A stretch of 64,000 bases of DNA. Source: Siphonodentalium dalli. Taxonomy: Eukaryota > Mollusca > Scaphopoda > Gadilida > Siphonodentaliidae. The stretch covers positions 106,661,319-106,725,318 of the forward strand of contig CP136066.1 in the NCBI GenBank assembly GCA_032622095.1, given 5' to 3'. This document shows positions 9,001 through 21,000 of the stretch, piece by piece (within the stretch, counting starts at the first letter, position 1; every line of letters begins with the position of its first letter). Both the position numbers and the translations under genes were made by a program. The notes under the pieces are model-generated. The model had not been told where the DNA came from, searched no databases, and was given only the letters and a program-made list of their open reading frames with translations.

Positions 9001-12000
9001 TCACCGCTCCTGAGGGAATAACCAAGTTCACATCACAGTTATTCGCACCATTCCGGACCTCACTCAGAGGAGTAATCTTGCTCATCAGGTCGGATTCATC
9101 CGGGAAGTTAACATTAATGGCCTCCAGAGCTTCCAAGAAGTCAGCCGCCATAACGTCCTCTGAGAGTCCTGAGTCATGTACAACCGGATTCTTGGGTATT
9201 TCTGCCAGAAAAATATTTGGGTCAAAGATTGGCGAATTGACCGCTGATGGGTAGCAGGATGGTCTATGTTGGGCGAATTCCAGGTAACCGCTGGACAATC
9301 CAGCCCTGGGTCTGATACCAGTGTATCGGGAGCTGGTTTTCTTGGTTGCCACTACATGACTTGGCTTGTCAAATTTTATCGACACCGTCTCTGTCGTCAC
9401 CTTCCGTTCTCGATCAGTTGATGCCCTGCTGGTGACCATCGCTCTTGGTGTTGCAACTCTGATCTGGGATTTGATCCTTGGGTATGCATTCCTTGCCTCT
9501 CTATCACGGCCTCTTCTGCTACTCTCGCCATCGCCTCTGTCTCTATCATTCCTGTTATTGTCCCTCTCCCGTGTCATTTCCCGATCAATCGCTTTCTTCG
9601 TGATGTTGTGCTGTTTTTTCAAGGTGATGCGCCACTGACGTAACGCCTCCCCTCTGCCACCTTGTACGTGCAGAACGGACATCCGACTGTTTCCCCATGG
9701 GCATCTCGGTGGTGTCGGCTCCGCTGTTTTCTGGTGATGAATTTCCGGTTACAATCCCAACATTGAAAACTCTTCGGTTGGTTTCGCTCTTGCTGACATC
9801 TGGGAAAATAAAAAAAAAATGTTTCTTTCAGCTATAGTGCCTAATGGGCTGCGCCCTTAAAGGCATATCCCTTAAAATTATTGGGACCGCGTTACCGTTT
9901 TAGAGGACCCGGTATGAACCAACGCTTTGCCCTTCCTTTGAATTCTTTCAATCTGTCAGCGTGTACTACCCTAGAATTGAATTTTGCCCCTCTCTTGATC
10001 CTATATAGAACATCTGTTAGAGTTTCAATGATAGTATATGGTCCATCAAACTTTTTTGCAAGTTTTCGTGAAAGCCCCTTTTCCCACATGAGTGACTCTA
10101 AGTAACACCATGTCGCCTACTTTCAATTTTATTTTATCGTCGCTGCGAGTTCTTATGTCATATTGTCGTTTCTGTCTGTCGCTGGCATGTTTCATATTGT
10201 TGCGTGCTATGTCATGTATTTTCTCCAGTTTATTTTTGGAGTCTCTCAATATACTCCGGGGACATCGGCCTGTCCTGCTTCATTGTAAAGTCCATATTGT
10301 CCAATTGTCCGCGGGTATAAAAGGTCAACTGGCATGTCAGGTTCTCTGCCCATCATCATCATACATGGTGTGTACCCTGTGCTGTCATGCACTGATGTTC
10401 GGTATGCAAACATCATCTGTATGTGTTCCCAATCTCGCTGTATTTCTGGAGATATATTTACTGAGCATGTCCTTTAAGCGTACGATTCTGGCGTTCTACA
10501 AGTCCATCGGAACGAGGGTGAAATGGAGTCGTACGAGTTTTGTCAATGTTTAAAAGTTTGCACAAATGCTGAAATACATTACTTTTCAAACTGTCTGCCT
10601 TGATCGGTATGTATTTGTAAAGGTATACCCCAACGACTAATGAACTGTTTGAGGAATATGTCAGCAATCGGTATGGCCTCCTGATTAGGCATGGGATATG
10701 CTTCTGCCCACCACGTGTAATAATCCATAATGACCAGAATGTACCGATTCCCCTCTCTAGTTTTTGGAAGTGGACCCGTTATATCGATTGCAACCCGTTC
10801 CATAGGTGCGCCCACCAAATACTGTTTCATTGGTCCCTTGAGCATCTGACCCGGCTTCCTCTTCTGACATTCTGGGCATTTCTGCACATAAGTATGGGAC
10901 ATGTTAAAATACCCTGTCCCAGTAAAATCGGTCACGTATGCGACCCGTGAGGCGATTTGTACCCATATGTCCTCCCATGGGGATCCATATGAAGCATTTT
11001 CAAGACTTCTTGCTGCCAACATGTTGGCAGTATCAATTGCCATTATATCTCATCTCGGTTTTCATCCACCCACTTTCGGTATAATACTCCATCACGCAAT
11101 TCTATTCGGTTCCATTGTGCCCAATATGTCTTGGTTCTACGCGATAGCATTGAAATATGTCCCCACCGGGGTTTCTCAATGCCTTGTCCCTTCCACTCAA
11201 CTATTTTCCCCAGGTCCTTGTCATTGGCCTGAGCCTCTCGTATTTCTGTTGGGGTTCTTCCCCGCTATCCATGCCTGAGCAGTTGAATTCTGGTGGTTGA
11301 GAGCTCACATTGGATGGCTTTGTTTTTTGTCTCGTCACCATGTTAATGCTTTTCTTTACTTTCCTCGCATTGACAGTCACTTTTAATCACATCTCTTCTC
11401 ATTAAATTCTCACACTTCGTACATTCTGTACATGGTCTTAATCGTGACAGCCCATCTGCATTGGCATGTAATTTGCTCCGGACGGTGGCTGAATTGTAAA
11501 ATCGTTATGTCTCCAGAATGTTTATCCATCGGGCCACTTGTCCCTCCGGATTCTTGAACTTCCGTAGCCAATTCAAAGCTCCATGATCGCTCCTGACTAC
11601 AAACTTTGTATTAAATATGTATGTGTGAAAGTGTCGTACTGCATCTACAATTGCTAATAACTCCTTCCGTGTTACACCATATGAGCGTTCGGGTTTAGAT
11701 AGGGTCCGGCTATAATAAGCCACTGCATGTTCCCCATCTTCATGCACTTGGGACAACACTGCCCCGATCGCATCCTGTGAGGCATCTGTATCGACAATAA
11801 ATGGTTTGGATAGGTCTGGGTATCTTAAGATCGGCTCTTTTATAAGGGTTGCCTTTAATGTCTGAAATGCGTCTTCACATTCCTTCGTCCATACAAACTT
11901 GGTATCTTTCTCAGTCAATTTATGGAGTGGCTTCGCTATTTTTGCAAAATTGCGAATGTGTCTCCGGTAGTATGAGCACAAGCCCAAAAAAACTACGGAC

Positions 12001-15000
12001 GTCCTTGACCTTGGTGGGTATCGCCCATGTTTGTATCGCCTGTATCTTCCCTGGATCAGGCTCGACTCCTTGTTCAGAGACCATGTGTCCCAAGAATGAA
12101 CACTTTTCTTTGAATATATGACATTTCTTGGGTGAAATTTTTAGCCCTGCATCTTTGAGACGTGTGAGAACCTGATCTAACCTTTCGCATTGACCTTGGA
12201 ATGACCTTGAAAAAAACCAGGACATCGTCAACGAACAACAAGCATGTGTGCCACTGTAGTCCGGCTAGTACAGACTCCATCAAACGTTCAAAGGTGGCTC
12301 CTGAATTGCATAACCCCATTGGCATAACACGGAATTGATAATGTGAATTGGACGTTATATTGGAGGTGACGAAAGCTGTCTTGGGCCTATCTTTCTCTGA
12401 TAACGGGAGTCTGCCAATATCCGGCCAATAAATCCAACGACGAGTAGTATTTTGAGTTTCTGAGACAATCCAGACAATCATCCTGCCTAGGTAGAGGATA
12501 AGAATCACGTACAGTGACATCATTACCTTCCGAAAATCTACACAAAACCGTATTTCTGGCGGCTTGTCACTTGAAGGGTCCCTTCATCTTCTTTTTAACG
12601 ATGACCACTGGGCTGGCCCACCCTGATTGTGATTTCTCTATGACCCCGGCTGTCAACATTCTCTGAATTTCACTCTCGACCTGAGGTCGAAGTGCAAATG
12701 GGACTCGGCGTGGTGCCTGTTTTTATGGGGCGTGCATCTCCTGTGTCTATGGTATGCTCTACCAAATGTGTTCTCCCTAGATCTTCCTTATTAACAGCAA
12801 ATACTGTTCTGTGTTTATATAACAGTTTCTTAACTATCTCTCTCTGTTCCTCTGATAAACCTTCCCCACTTTGCTCCATTAAAATTTCCATGTGTTCCGG
12901 CAATTCAACTGGCCCCCTCTGATATGTTATCTTTTTCTGTTATATTACATATGATTTCTGCACCTTCTTCGATCTCTCTAGATTCTTTATTTTTTCGCGA
13001 CATCGCCCTGTGTCACTGTTGTCTGAAAAGTCTGGATCTGATTTGCCCGAATGAGTTCACATTCGGCTACATGACTATTTTTGTATAAAGTCTTTGGTTG
13101 GCTATCCATGTTTATCAGTCTGATAGGCACATCAGGCCGTGATGGGTCAAAAATGCTAGTGGCTAACATTAAACCATTCTTTCTGAGGCATCTCCCCCCA
13201 GATGATATTATCGCATTTCTTCCTATTATATCATCATTCTCTACCTTAACTGGCAAAATTATTTCTGATAAAGGTGGAATAATGGCATTTTCTTGCAGAG
13301 TCAGTCTGAATGTTGAGTCAAGTTGACTCCTCTAATTGGCATCTAAAGTCCATGTTGTGCATCTTTAAGATCTTCTGTTTAAAATTCAGCTCACATCCAT
13401 TACAGTTGAGAAAATTGTACCCCAAAATTGCTGGGGTGTCCAAATCAGCCACTATCATTCGGCATGGACAATCAAATTCTCCTAATTTAATGGAAAAATA
13501 TGGCAGCACCCAGGGGGGGTAACTTTTTCCCCATCGGCCATCTTTAATTGACCACAGCGACTTTCCAGTCGTGGTCTAGAGCTCTCTGGTATTTTATTGA
13601 AAATCTTTGAGTGCATAACTGATACCGTAGCACCGGTGTCTATGAGACACTTGACTGCTTGGCCATAAATGTTCACCTGCAAGAACATACCATCATGTTG
13701 CTGCTCCGAAAATTCATATATCAATTCGGGTCTTGTAATATCATACATATTAATGTCCAAATCTACTGCTGCCTCTTGACCCCCCAGAAACAGCATCTAG
13801 CAGTTTCCCTGACTGGTCTGGGTCTCAGCACTGGTTACTTGTGTTGCACTGGGTCTATTGAATCTCATATGTTTATCTCTGTTATTGTACTTTGCATCCC
13901 TTTGTTTTTTAAAGCAATTTATCCTCAGTGTGATTGTCTTTCATGCAATAATTGCAATGTTTCTGTTGGGGCCTTTCCCTTCTCATTTGCTCCCTCAACT
14001 GCATCTGTCACAATTTGCCTCAATTTTCCATCCTCCACCTGCGCATTATTATTCTCTCTTTCCTCTCGTACCATACCGTCCAAACATTCATTTTGCATTC
14101 GAACCCTGTTATTTTGATAACGACCATAATTGGCTCCGCCTATTTCTGCTGCTCTGAAACGCCTCATACTTGAGCGCCAAACTAAGTGCGTCCTCAATAT
14201 TTTCAGTGCTGGTCTGGCATATGGACCATTCCATTTCTTGGTCGTGGAGTGAATCTCTAAATGCTCTATATGATAAACTATCCCTAACATCCTGTGGAGC
14301 AGTAGGATATGCCATCCGAACCAGTCGTTTTATTTCTTGTGCCAATTCAGGCAATGATTCTTTGTCACGACGTGTTCGTGCCTCCCAACTGAGATCGATA
14401 CATTTCAGTCTGGTTCTTGGGTTCGAACCGTGATGTTAATACGGCCAGGAGCTCATCGTAATTGTCCAACTGATCTGGTCTTATATCAGCTAAAACTCCT
14501 CTAGCCGATCCCCGTAAATGTATACTGAGCTGCATCAACTTCATATCTGTTGACCACCCATTTATACGGTCTACCATATTGAAGTGGGCCATGTAATCTG
14601 ACCAGCTAGATCTGCCATCATATACATCGGGTCTCGCCCCGGGGCCACACCTGTTATATGTGTTTCCCTCATCTGGCCTCCTGAATGGACCACCCCTATA
14701 ATATGTAGGGATATTAGCATTGTTTTCTCCTGGAAACCTGCTTACGTTCCCTGGATTCTGAAACTTATCATATCCATCTGTCTCATATGAATGTTCCATA
14801 TCTCTCATGCCTACATCCTCATATCGGTTGGGCTCTACGTATCTCTCATCGCCTCTGATATCCCCACTAATCGCATTTGCGTTGTGGTCATAATTGGGAT
14901 GGTGTACACCATAGAATTTATTACCGGTACCAATGTCTCCCCTATGTGGATTTGTGTCCAATTCAGCATAAGCGTCCCCACCTCCCCTTGTTTTAAAATG

Positions 15001-18000
15001 TGAATATTCTCTATATGGCTGTCTATGTGGGGTATATGCATTATTTCCATGAATTGAGTGAATGCTACTAGCGTTAGCAGTTTGCGGAGGTCCCACTGGA
15101 TTTGCATCATAGCCCATTAATCTCCCTGGCCTGTCTCTATAAGCTGGGTTTATGTGACCCACATTATCTGTTATGCCATGATCTGGGTTTCGGCCTGACC
15201 AGTGTGTAGAGGTGTTGCCTTCATATGGTGGGCATATGTCTTCCCTATTAATACCGGTACCAGTAGCCCCTCGATTGTGTGTATGAATGCCACTGTTTGT
15301 CTCTGTCTGATGTTTCTCTATGTTGTGTGTTGTAATCACTGTTTCCTTTGTCTGAGAATTCTGTATGTCCTCTAGTTTAGACATAACTGTCTTAATATGT
15401 TTTTCCAGTCCATCTAGTCTTTTTACCAGCGTACTCTCATTGTCAATAATGTCATCTGGTTGTTTATCACAATTTATGTTATTTATTGTGTCATCTGTCA
15501 TGCAATTCTGTGTCTCGTCTACGAAGTCAGCCTGTCTTTTCGCTGAACTACGTGTAACAACTTTCCGTCTTCTGTCTTTCGTCATTGTGAATGAGTAAAA
15601 TTTGTGAGCTACTGCTCGTGATTCTGGTTTGAATCGATCCGTTAACCGCTGCCACCAAATTATGTAACCTGTGAGGGGGGTGTCTTCCTCTAGGTTACTT
15701 TATAATGTCTATAAAGACTATATGATATTCTATAGTAGCTTAACTTGACAACGAGAGGAATTAAATATGCCCTGTTGCCCAGTCCCACTTCTCAATGAAG
15801 TTTCTATCTCAATGGTGAGTATAATTAAATCAATGAATTAATTGAATAATCATAAATCAATATTTATTCTGTGATAGTCTGACATCTATTATTTATGATG
15901 TAGTACTGATTTCATGTATTTGCAATGGAGTACAATTTGTGCCTGCTAGCTCCCTAATCACCGTTTCCGTAAATGGAATAGGACATAGACAGAGTGTCCT
16001 GATCTATGTCTATTAGAATTAATGTAAATTAATTCTCATAATTTACGTCGATTGATTATCAACAATTGTATTCATGTATTAGTTGAATACATCACGGTAT
16101 TGTTTTACTAACAATATTCAAAATAAGCTTCTCAAAGGTGTTTACGTTGGGTGAAAGACGGTAGTCTAACACGAAAACAGGATACATAGGATTGTATCCA
16201 TGATAAACAATAACATTACTCTAGGTATCCAAAATAGATCGGAAAATCCCAACGGAACGCCTACTCAAAGGTAGTCAATGGGCTGACTTGTCTCAATAAC
16301 GGGCGTACCTTAGTACTGCAAAATAGTTCAAGGAACTTAAATTTGAGATTGCTATCGTATCGTCTGACCAAAATAATGTGAGATTGCGTTCCCTTACGGA
16401 GGGGGGGGAGCCTTTTATACCCCGGGATTGCGTTCCCTAGAGAGCACGCAGTACGTTCCCTACGGTCACGTGACTGCGTTCCCTCACAAGACTGCGTTCC
16501 CTTAACTGGGTACACACTGCGTTCCCTACTATGGGAGGTCACGCAGTGCGTTCCTAGTAACCGTATCTAATCGCGCAGTGATTTCACGAACCGGAAGTTA
16601 AGCTTCCGGATCGTGACGTCACCAGTAAACAATGTGCTAGCAGTTACAATGAATAACATGACAAATAACATTACTTGCGCGAATAAAATAATGATATATA
16701 ACGAACCAATGTTTCCAAACGGGTGATATTATGAATGAGGCGAAGGGTTGATAGGTGAACAAAAACGAAATGAAATGACGCGCTGATAAACGAAAGATGA
16801 AAACCTAACTTTGTTACATAGCTTATATTTGGAATGGAGTTTCCTTGTGTGACAGGGATTCAAATTTTTTCAAATTGGGTCACTGGATCAGATATGGGCA
16901 GAACCAGGGACATAAATCCATTTCTTTCCCACAATAGTAATTCTTAAAGCAACTTCTTATCATGACCACTGATCATTAGAGGTTTAGGACTTAGAATTTT
17001 GTACATTGAACCATTTTGAATTAAACATTTTTTTTTTTAATTATATATTTCTTTTAAATTTAATTATTGAATTTTTATTTACGTCCTTGCTCTAGCTATG
17101 TCCATGTTTAGAACCTCTTATTCTTAGTGATTTTGACAAGTAGTGACTATTGTAGTCTTCAGAATCAAAGTCTTCTCAGTCTTTGCAGTCAGGTGAGTGA
17201 CTCCACAGTTATCGACTATCTTGTTCATAGTCTGTTATAAAACATTGAATAGAAACCTACAGTAATGCCATAATTAATCGACTGCTTAACCACAGAAGAA
17301 TTATGGGTAACTTTTCAGGATTTAGTTGGAAATATGGCTTGTTGCCATTCATCGGAAAGCTCTCGGGGAGAGCTTTCCGATGAATTGCAACAAGCCATAT
17401 TTCCGACTAAATCCTGAAAAGTTACCCATAATTCTGCTGTGGTTAAGCAGTCGATTAATTAGGGCATTACTGTATTGTATCTTTGTTTATGATAGGAAGT
17501 AGAAGCAGACAAACGAGTTGCTGCTGAACATGCCGTTCATACTAAAACACCAGCTCAACAAGAGTCTCCTAGGAGTAAGGACGCAAAGGTGAGAGTAACG
17601 AATATGCGCAAACAGATGTGTGTAAAAAGTTCATTAATAGATTATGTGTGCTTCACTTTGTCCTGAATCACCCAATCGAGTATCACTGACACAATTTGAC
17701 TGAGACTGCAGTCACTATTCATCACATTTTTAATAATACATATTTGAACACAATTACAGTAATGAATCGGGAATCTGAACTGGTAAATGGTTCTGTTCGA
17801 TCTCACTTCTGTGCATGTTTGTATGAAAGTGTACTGAATTTATTTCTGATACTGATACTGATGAAAATTTCCCAGATGTATTAAACAGGAATAGAAAGAT
17901 TTTATCTTGCAGGGTATCTGGACCATGCACGCAGGCCTGAGAAATGGGAAAATGACTTTGCATGGCCTAACTTAGCGATTTTCTTTGACAATTAGTGTTT

Positions 18001-21000
18001 AGTTTTTAAAACTTCTCACTTCGACCGTCAAGCACAACAGAATATAATAATCCATATTTGTGGCGGGAGATTGTGTCCAATGGTAGATGAACATATAACC
18101 TGTTGATATACTTCTCTTAACACCATTTTTAGCTCAACTTTACTTTGTAAAGTTTGAGCTATTGCCATGGCTTTGTCGTCCGTCGTGTGTGTGTGCGTGT
18201 GTGATTCGTCAACAATACAGGCTACAGGTCGTACCTTTGGTCGGATCATTATGAAATTTGACATAGCTGTTGACATCAACATTTAGACCGGAACGATTCA
18301 TTTTGGGGTCATTCGAGAAAAAAAACATGGCACAGGCTACAGGTCGTACTGTTTGTCTGATCATCATGAAATTTGTCATGGATATTAATATTGACATATA
18401 GATGGGAACGAGTAATTTTGGGGTCATTCGGCCAAAAAACATGGCCGCCGGCAGCCATCTTAGATTTTACTCTTTGCATGACTAAATTCTTTGGCACAGC
18501 CAACAGGTCGTACCTTTGGCCAGATCATCATAAAATTTGTCATGGATGTTAACAATAACATGTAGATGGGAACGAGTCATTTTGGGGTTATTCGGCAAAA
18601 AAACATGGCCGCCAGCAGCCATTTTGGATTTTACTCTTTGTATGACTAAATCCTTTAGCACGGGCTACAGGTCGTACCTTTAGTCTGATCATCATGAAAT
18701 TTGTCATGGCTGTTGAAATTGGAATGTAGATGGGAACGAGTCATTTTGGGGTCATTCGGACAAAAAACATGGCCACCAGCGACCATCTTGGATTTCAAAA
18801 TTCAATCCATTAGCACAGGCTACAGGTCGTACCTTTGGTTTGATCATCATGAAATTTGTCATGGATGTTAACATTGACATGCAGATGGGAACGAGTAATT
18901 TTGGGGTCATTCGGCCAAAAAACATGGCCGCCGGCAGCCATCTTAGATTTACTCTTTGCATGACTAAATTATTTGGCACGGCCTACAGGTCGTATCTTTG
19001 GTCGGATCATCATAAAATGTGTCATGGATGTTAACAATGACATGTAGATGGGAACGAGTCATTTTGGGGTCATTCGGCCAAAAAATATGGCCGCCAGCAG
19101 CCATCTTAGATTTTACTCTTTGTATGACTAAATCCTTTAGCACGGGCTACAGGTCGTACCTTTAGTCTAATCATCATGAAATTTGTCATGGCTGTTGAAA
19201 TTGGAATGTAGATGGGAACGAGTCATTTTGGGGTCATTCGAACAAAAAACATGGCCGCCAGCGACCATCTTGGATTTCAAAATTCAATCCATTAGCACAG
19301 GCTACAGGTCGTACCTTTGGTTTGATCATCATGAAATTTGTCATGGATGTTAACATTGACATGCAGATGGGAACGAGTAATTTTGGGGTCATTCGGCCAA
19401 AAAACATGGCCGCTGTCAGCCATCTTAGACTTACTCTTTGCATGACTAAATTCTTTGGCACGGCCTACAGGTCGTACCTTTGGTCGGATCATCATAAAAT
19501 GTGTCATGGATGTTAACAATGACATGTAGATGGGAACGAGTCATTTTGGGGTCATTCGGCCAAAAAACATGGCCGCCAGCAGCCATCTTGGATTTTACTC
19601 TTTGTATGACTAAATCCTTTAGCATGGGCTACAGGTCGTACCTTTAGTCTGATCATCATGAAATTTGTCATGGCTGTTGAAATTGGAATGTAGATGGGAA
19701 CGAGTAATTTTGGGGTCATTCGGCCAAAAATCATGGCCGCTGGCAGCCATCTTGGATTTTACTCTTTGCATGACTAAATCCTTTAGCACGGACTACAGGT
19801 CGTAGCTTTAGTCTGATCATCATGAAATTTTTCATGGCTGTTGAAATTGGAATGTAGATGGGAAAGAGTCATTTTGGGTTCATTCGGACAAAAAACATGG
19901 CCACCAGCGGCCATCTTTGATTTCAAAGTTCAATGCATTAGCACGGGCTGCAGGTCGTACTATTCGTCTGCTCATCATGAAATTTGTCATGGATGTTAAT
20001 ATTGACATGTAGATGGGAACAATTAATTTTGGGGTAATTCGGCCAAAAAACATTTCCGCCAGCAGCCATCTTGGATTTTACTCTTTGTATGACTTAATCC
20101 TTTAGCACGGGCTACAGGTCGTACCTTTAGTCTGATCATCATAAAATTTGTCATGGATATTAACAATGACATGTAGATGGAAACGAGTCATTTTGAGGTC
20201 CTTCGGCCAAAAAACCTGGCCGCCAGCAGTCTTCTTGGATTTTACTCTTTGTATGATTAAATCCTTTAGCACGGGCTACAGGTCGTACCTTTAGTTTGAT
20301 CATCATAAAATTTGTCATGGATGTTAATAATGACATGTAGATGGGAACGAGTCATTTTGTGGTCATTCGGCCAAAAAACAATGCTGCCAGCAGCCGTCTT
20401 GGATTTTACTCTGTGTATGACTAAATCCTTTACTGCTCATTTTTGACACTCCTTTTTAATCTCTCTATTCATTGCTCATCACAAAAAAATTACCTTCTTT
20501 ACAAAGTTGAGCTACAGTGTCATTGACACTTTCATTTGTCTCCAAGGAGGTAAATTTCTATGATATCAATCAGGGTTTCCTGACTCTTGGAAAACCTGTG
20601 AATTTGAAAATAACTTTTCAAGGGCCCTTGAAAAGACTGGAACCCCTTGTACACCCTGTATATCCTCCTTGAAAACCCTGGGAAAATCCCGCCCAAATGA
20701 AATCATAATATAATGAATAGTGTTTCCTATATTTTGCATTAGTTACCAAAATTGATTTCTGGTAGTTAGATTTTTGCGCTGATATAAGCGATTTTTCATT
20801 GGCTGGGATATTCCAGGAACATTGCCAGTAAATTATGTGTACTATTACTGAAATCACATGCTGTAATGTGTCATCTTGAATTTTATGCAGGAATTTTGTC
20901 GATATGTGTTTCCAAAGCTCACATAATAGTATTTGCTGTATGTGTTTAAATGTCAAATGCAGAATTGTTTCCTTGACATACTTGTTGGGTGTTACAGTTT

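Larger units (their letters stand above)
7700..16818 (-). mobile_element. Ty3/gypsy LTR retrotransposon, non-chromo, with third ORF
   Basis: Layout on the minus strand: LTR, tRNA-Leu PBS, gag, pro-RT-RNaseH-integrase, ORF3, polypurine tract, LTR. It lies within the first large intron of CCDC9, antisense to the gene. Near-identical LTRs point to recent insertion, while coding frames are broken at many places, often beside homopolymers; indel errors in the assembly are a serious alternative to real decay. Lineage is a GPY/F-bearing non-chromodomain clade; I do not assign it further. Confidence 0.9.

Noticed and set aside
8741-9682. Envelope gene for the gypsy element
   Set aside because: The product has no signal peptide, no transmembrane helix and no Cys-rich ectodomain; it is a zinc-finger/basic protein.
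15645-15657. A tRNA-Leu gene
   Set aside because: Only the 13-nt 3' end is present, in the exact PBS position of the retrotransposon; no cloverleaf.
18209-20430. Several minus-strand open frames (60-84 codons) with recurring MTPKLLVPI / NFMMI phrases
   Set aside because: They repeat with the ~160-bp minisatellite monomer and have no independent coding evidence.
18131-20535. CRISPR array
   Set aside because: Eukaryotic context, units of about 160 bp without unique spacers.
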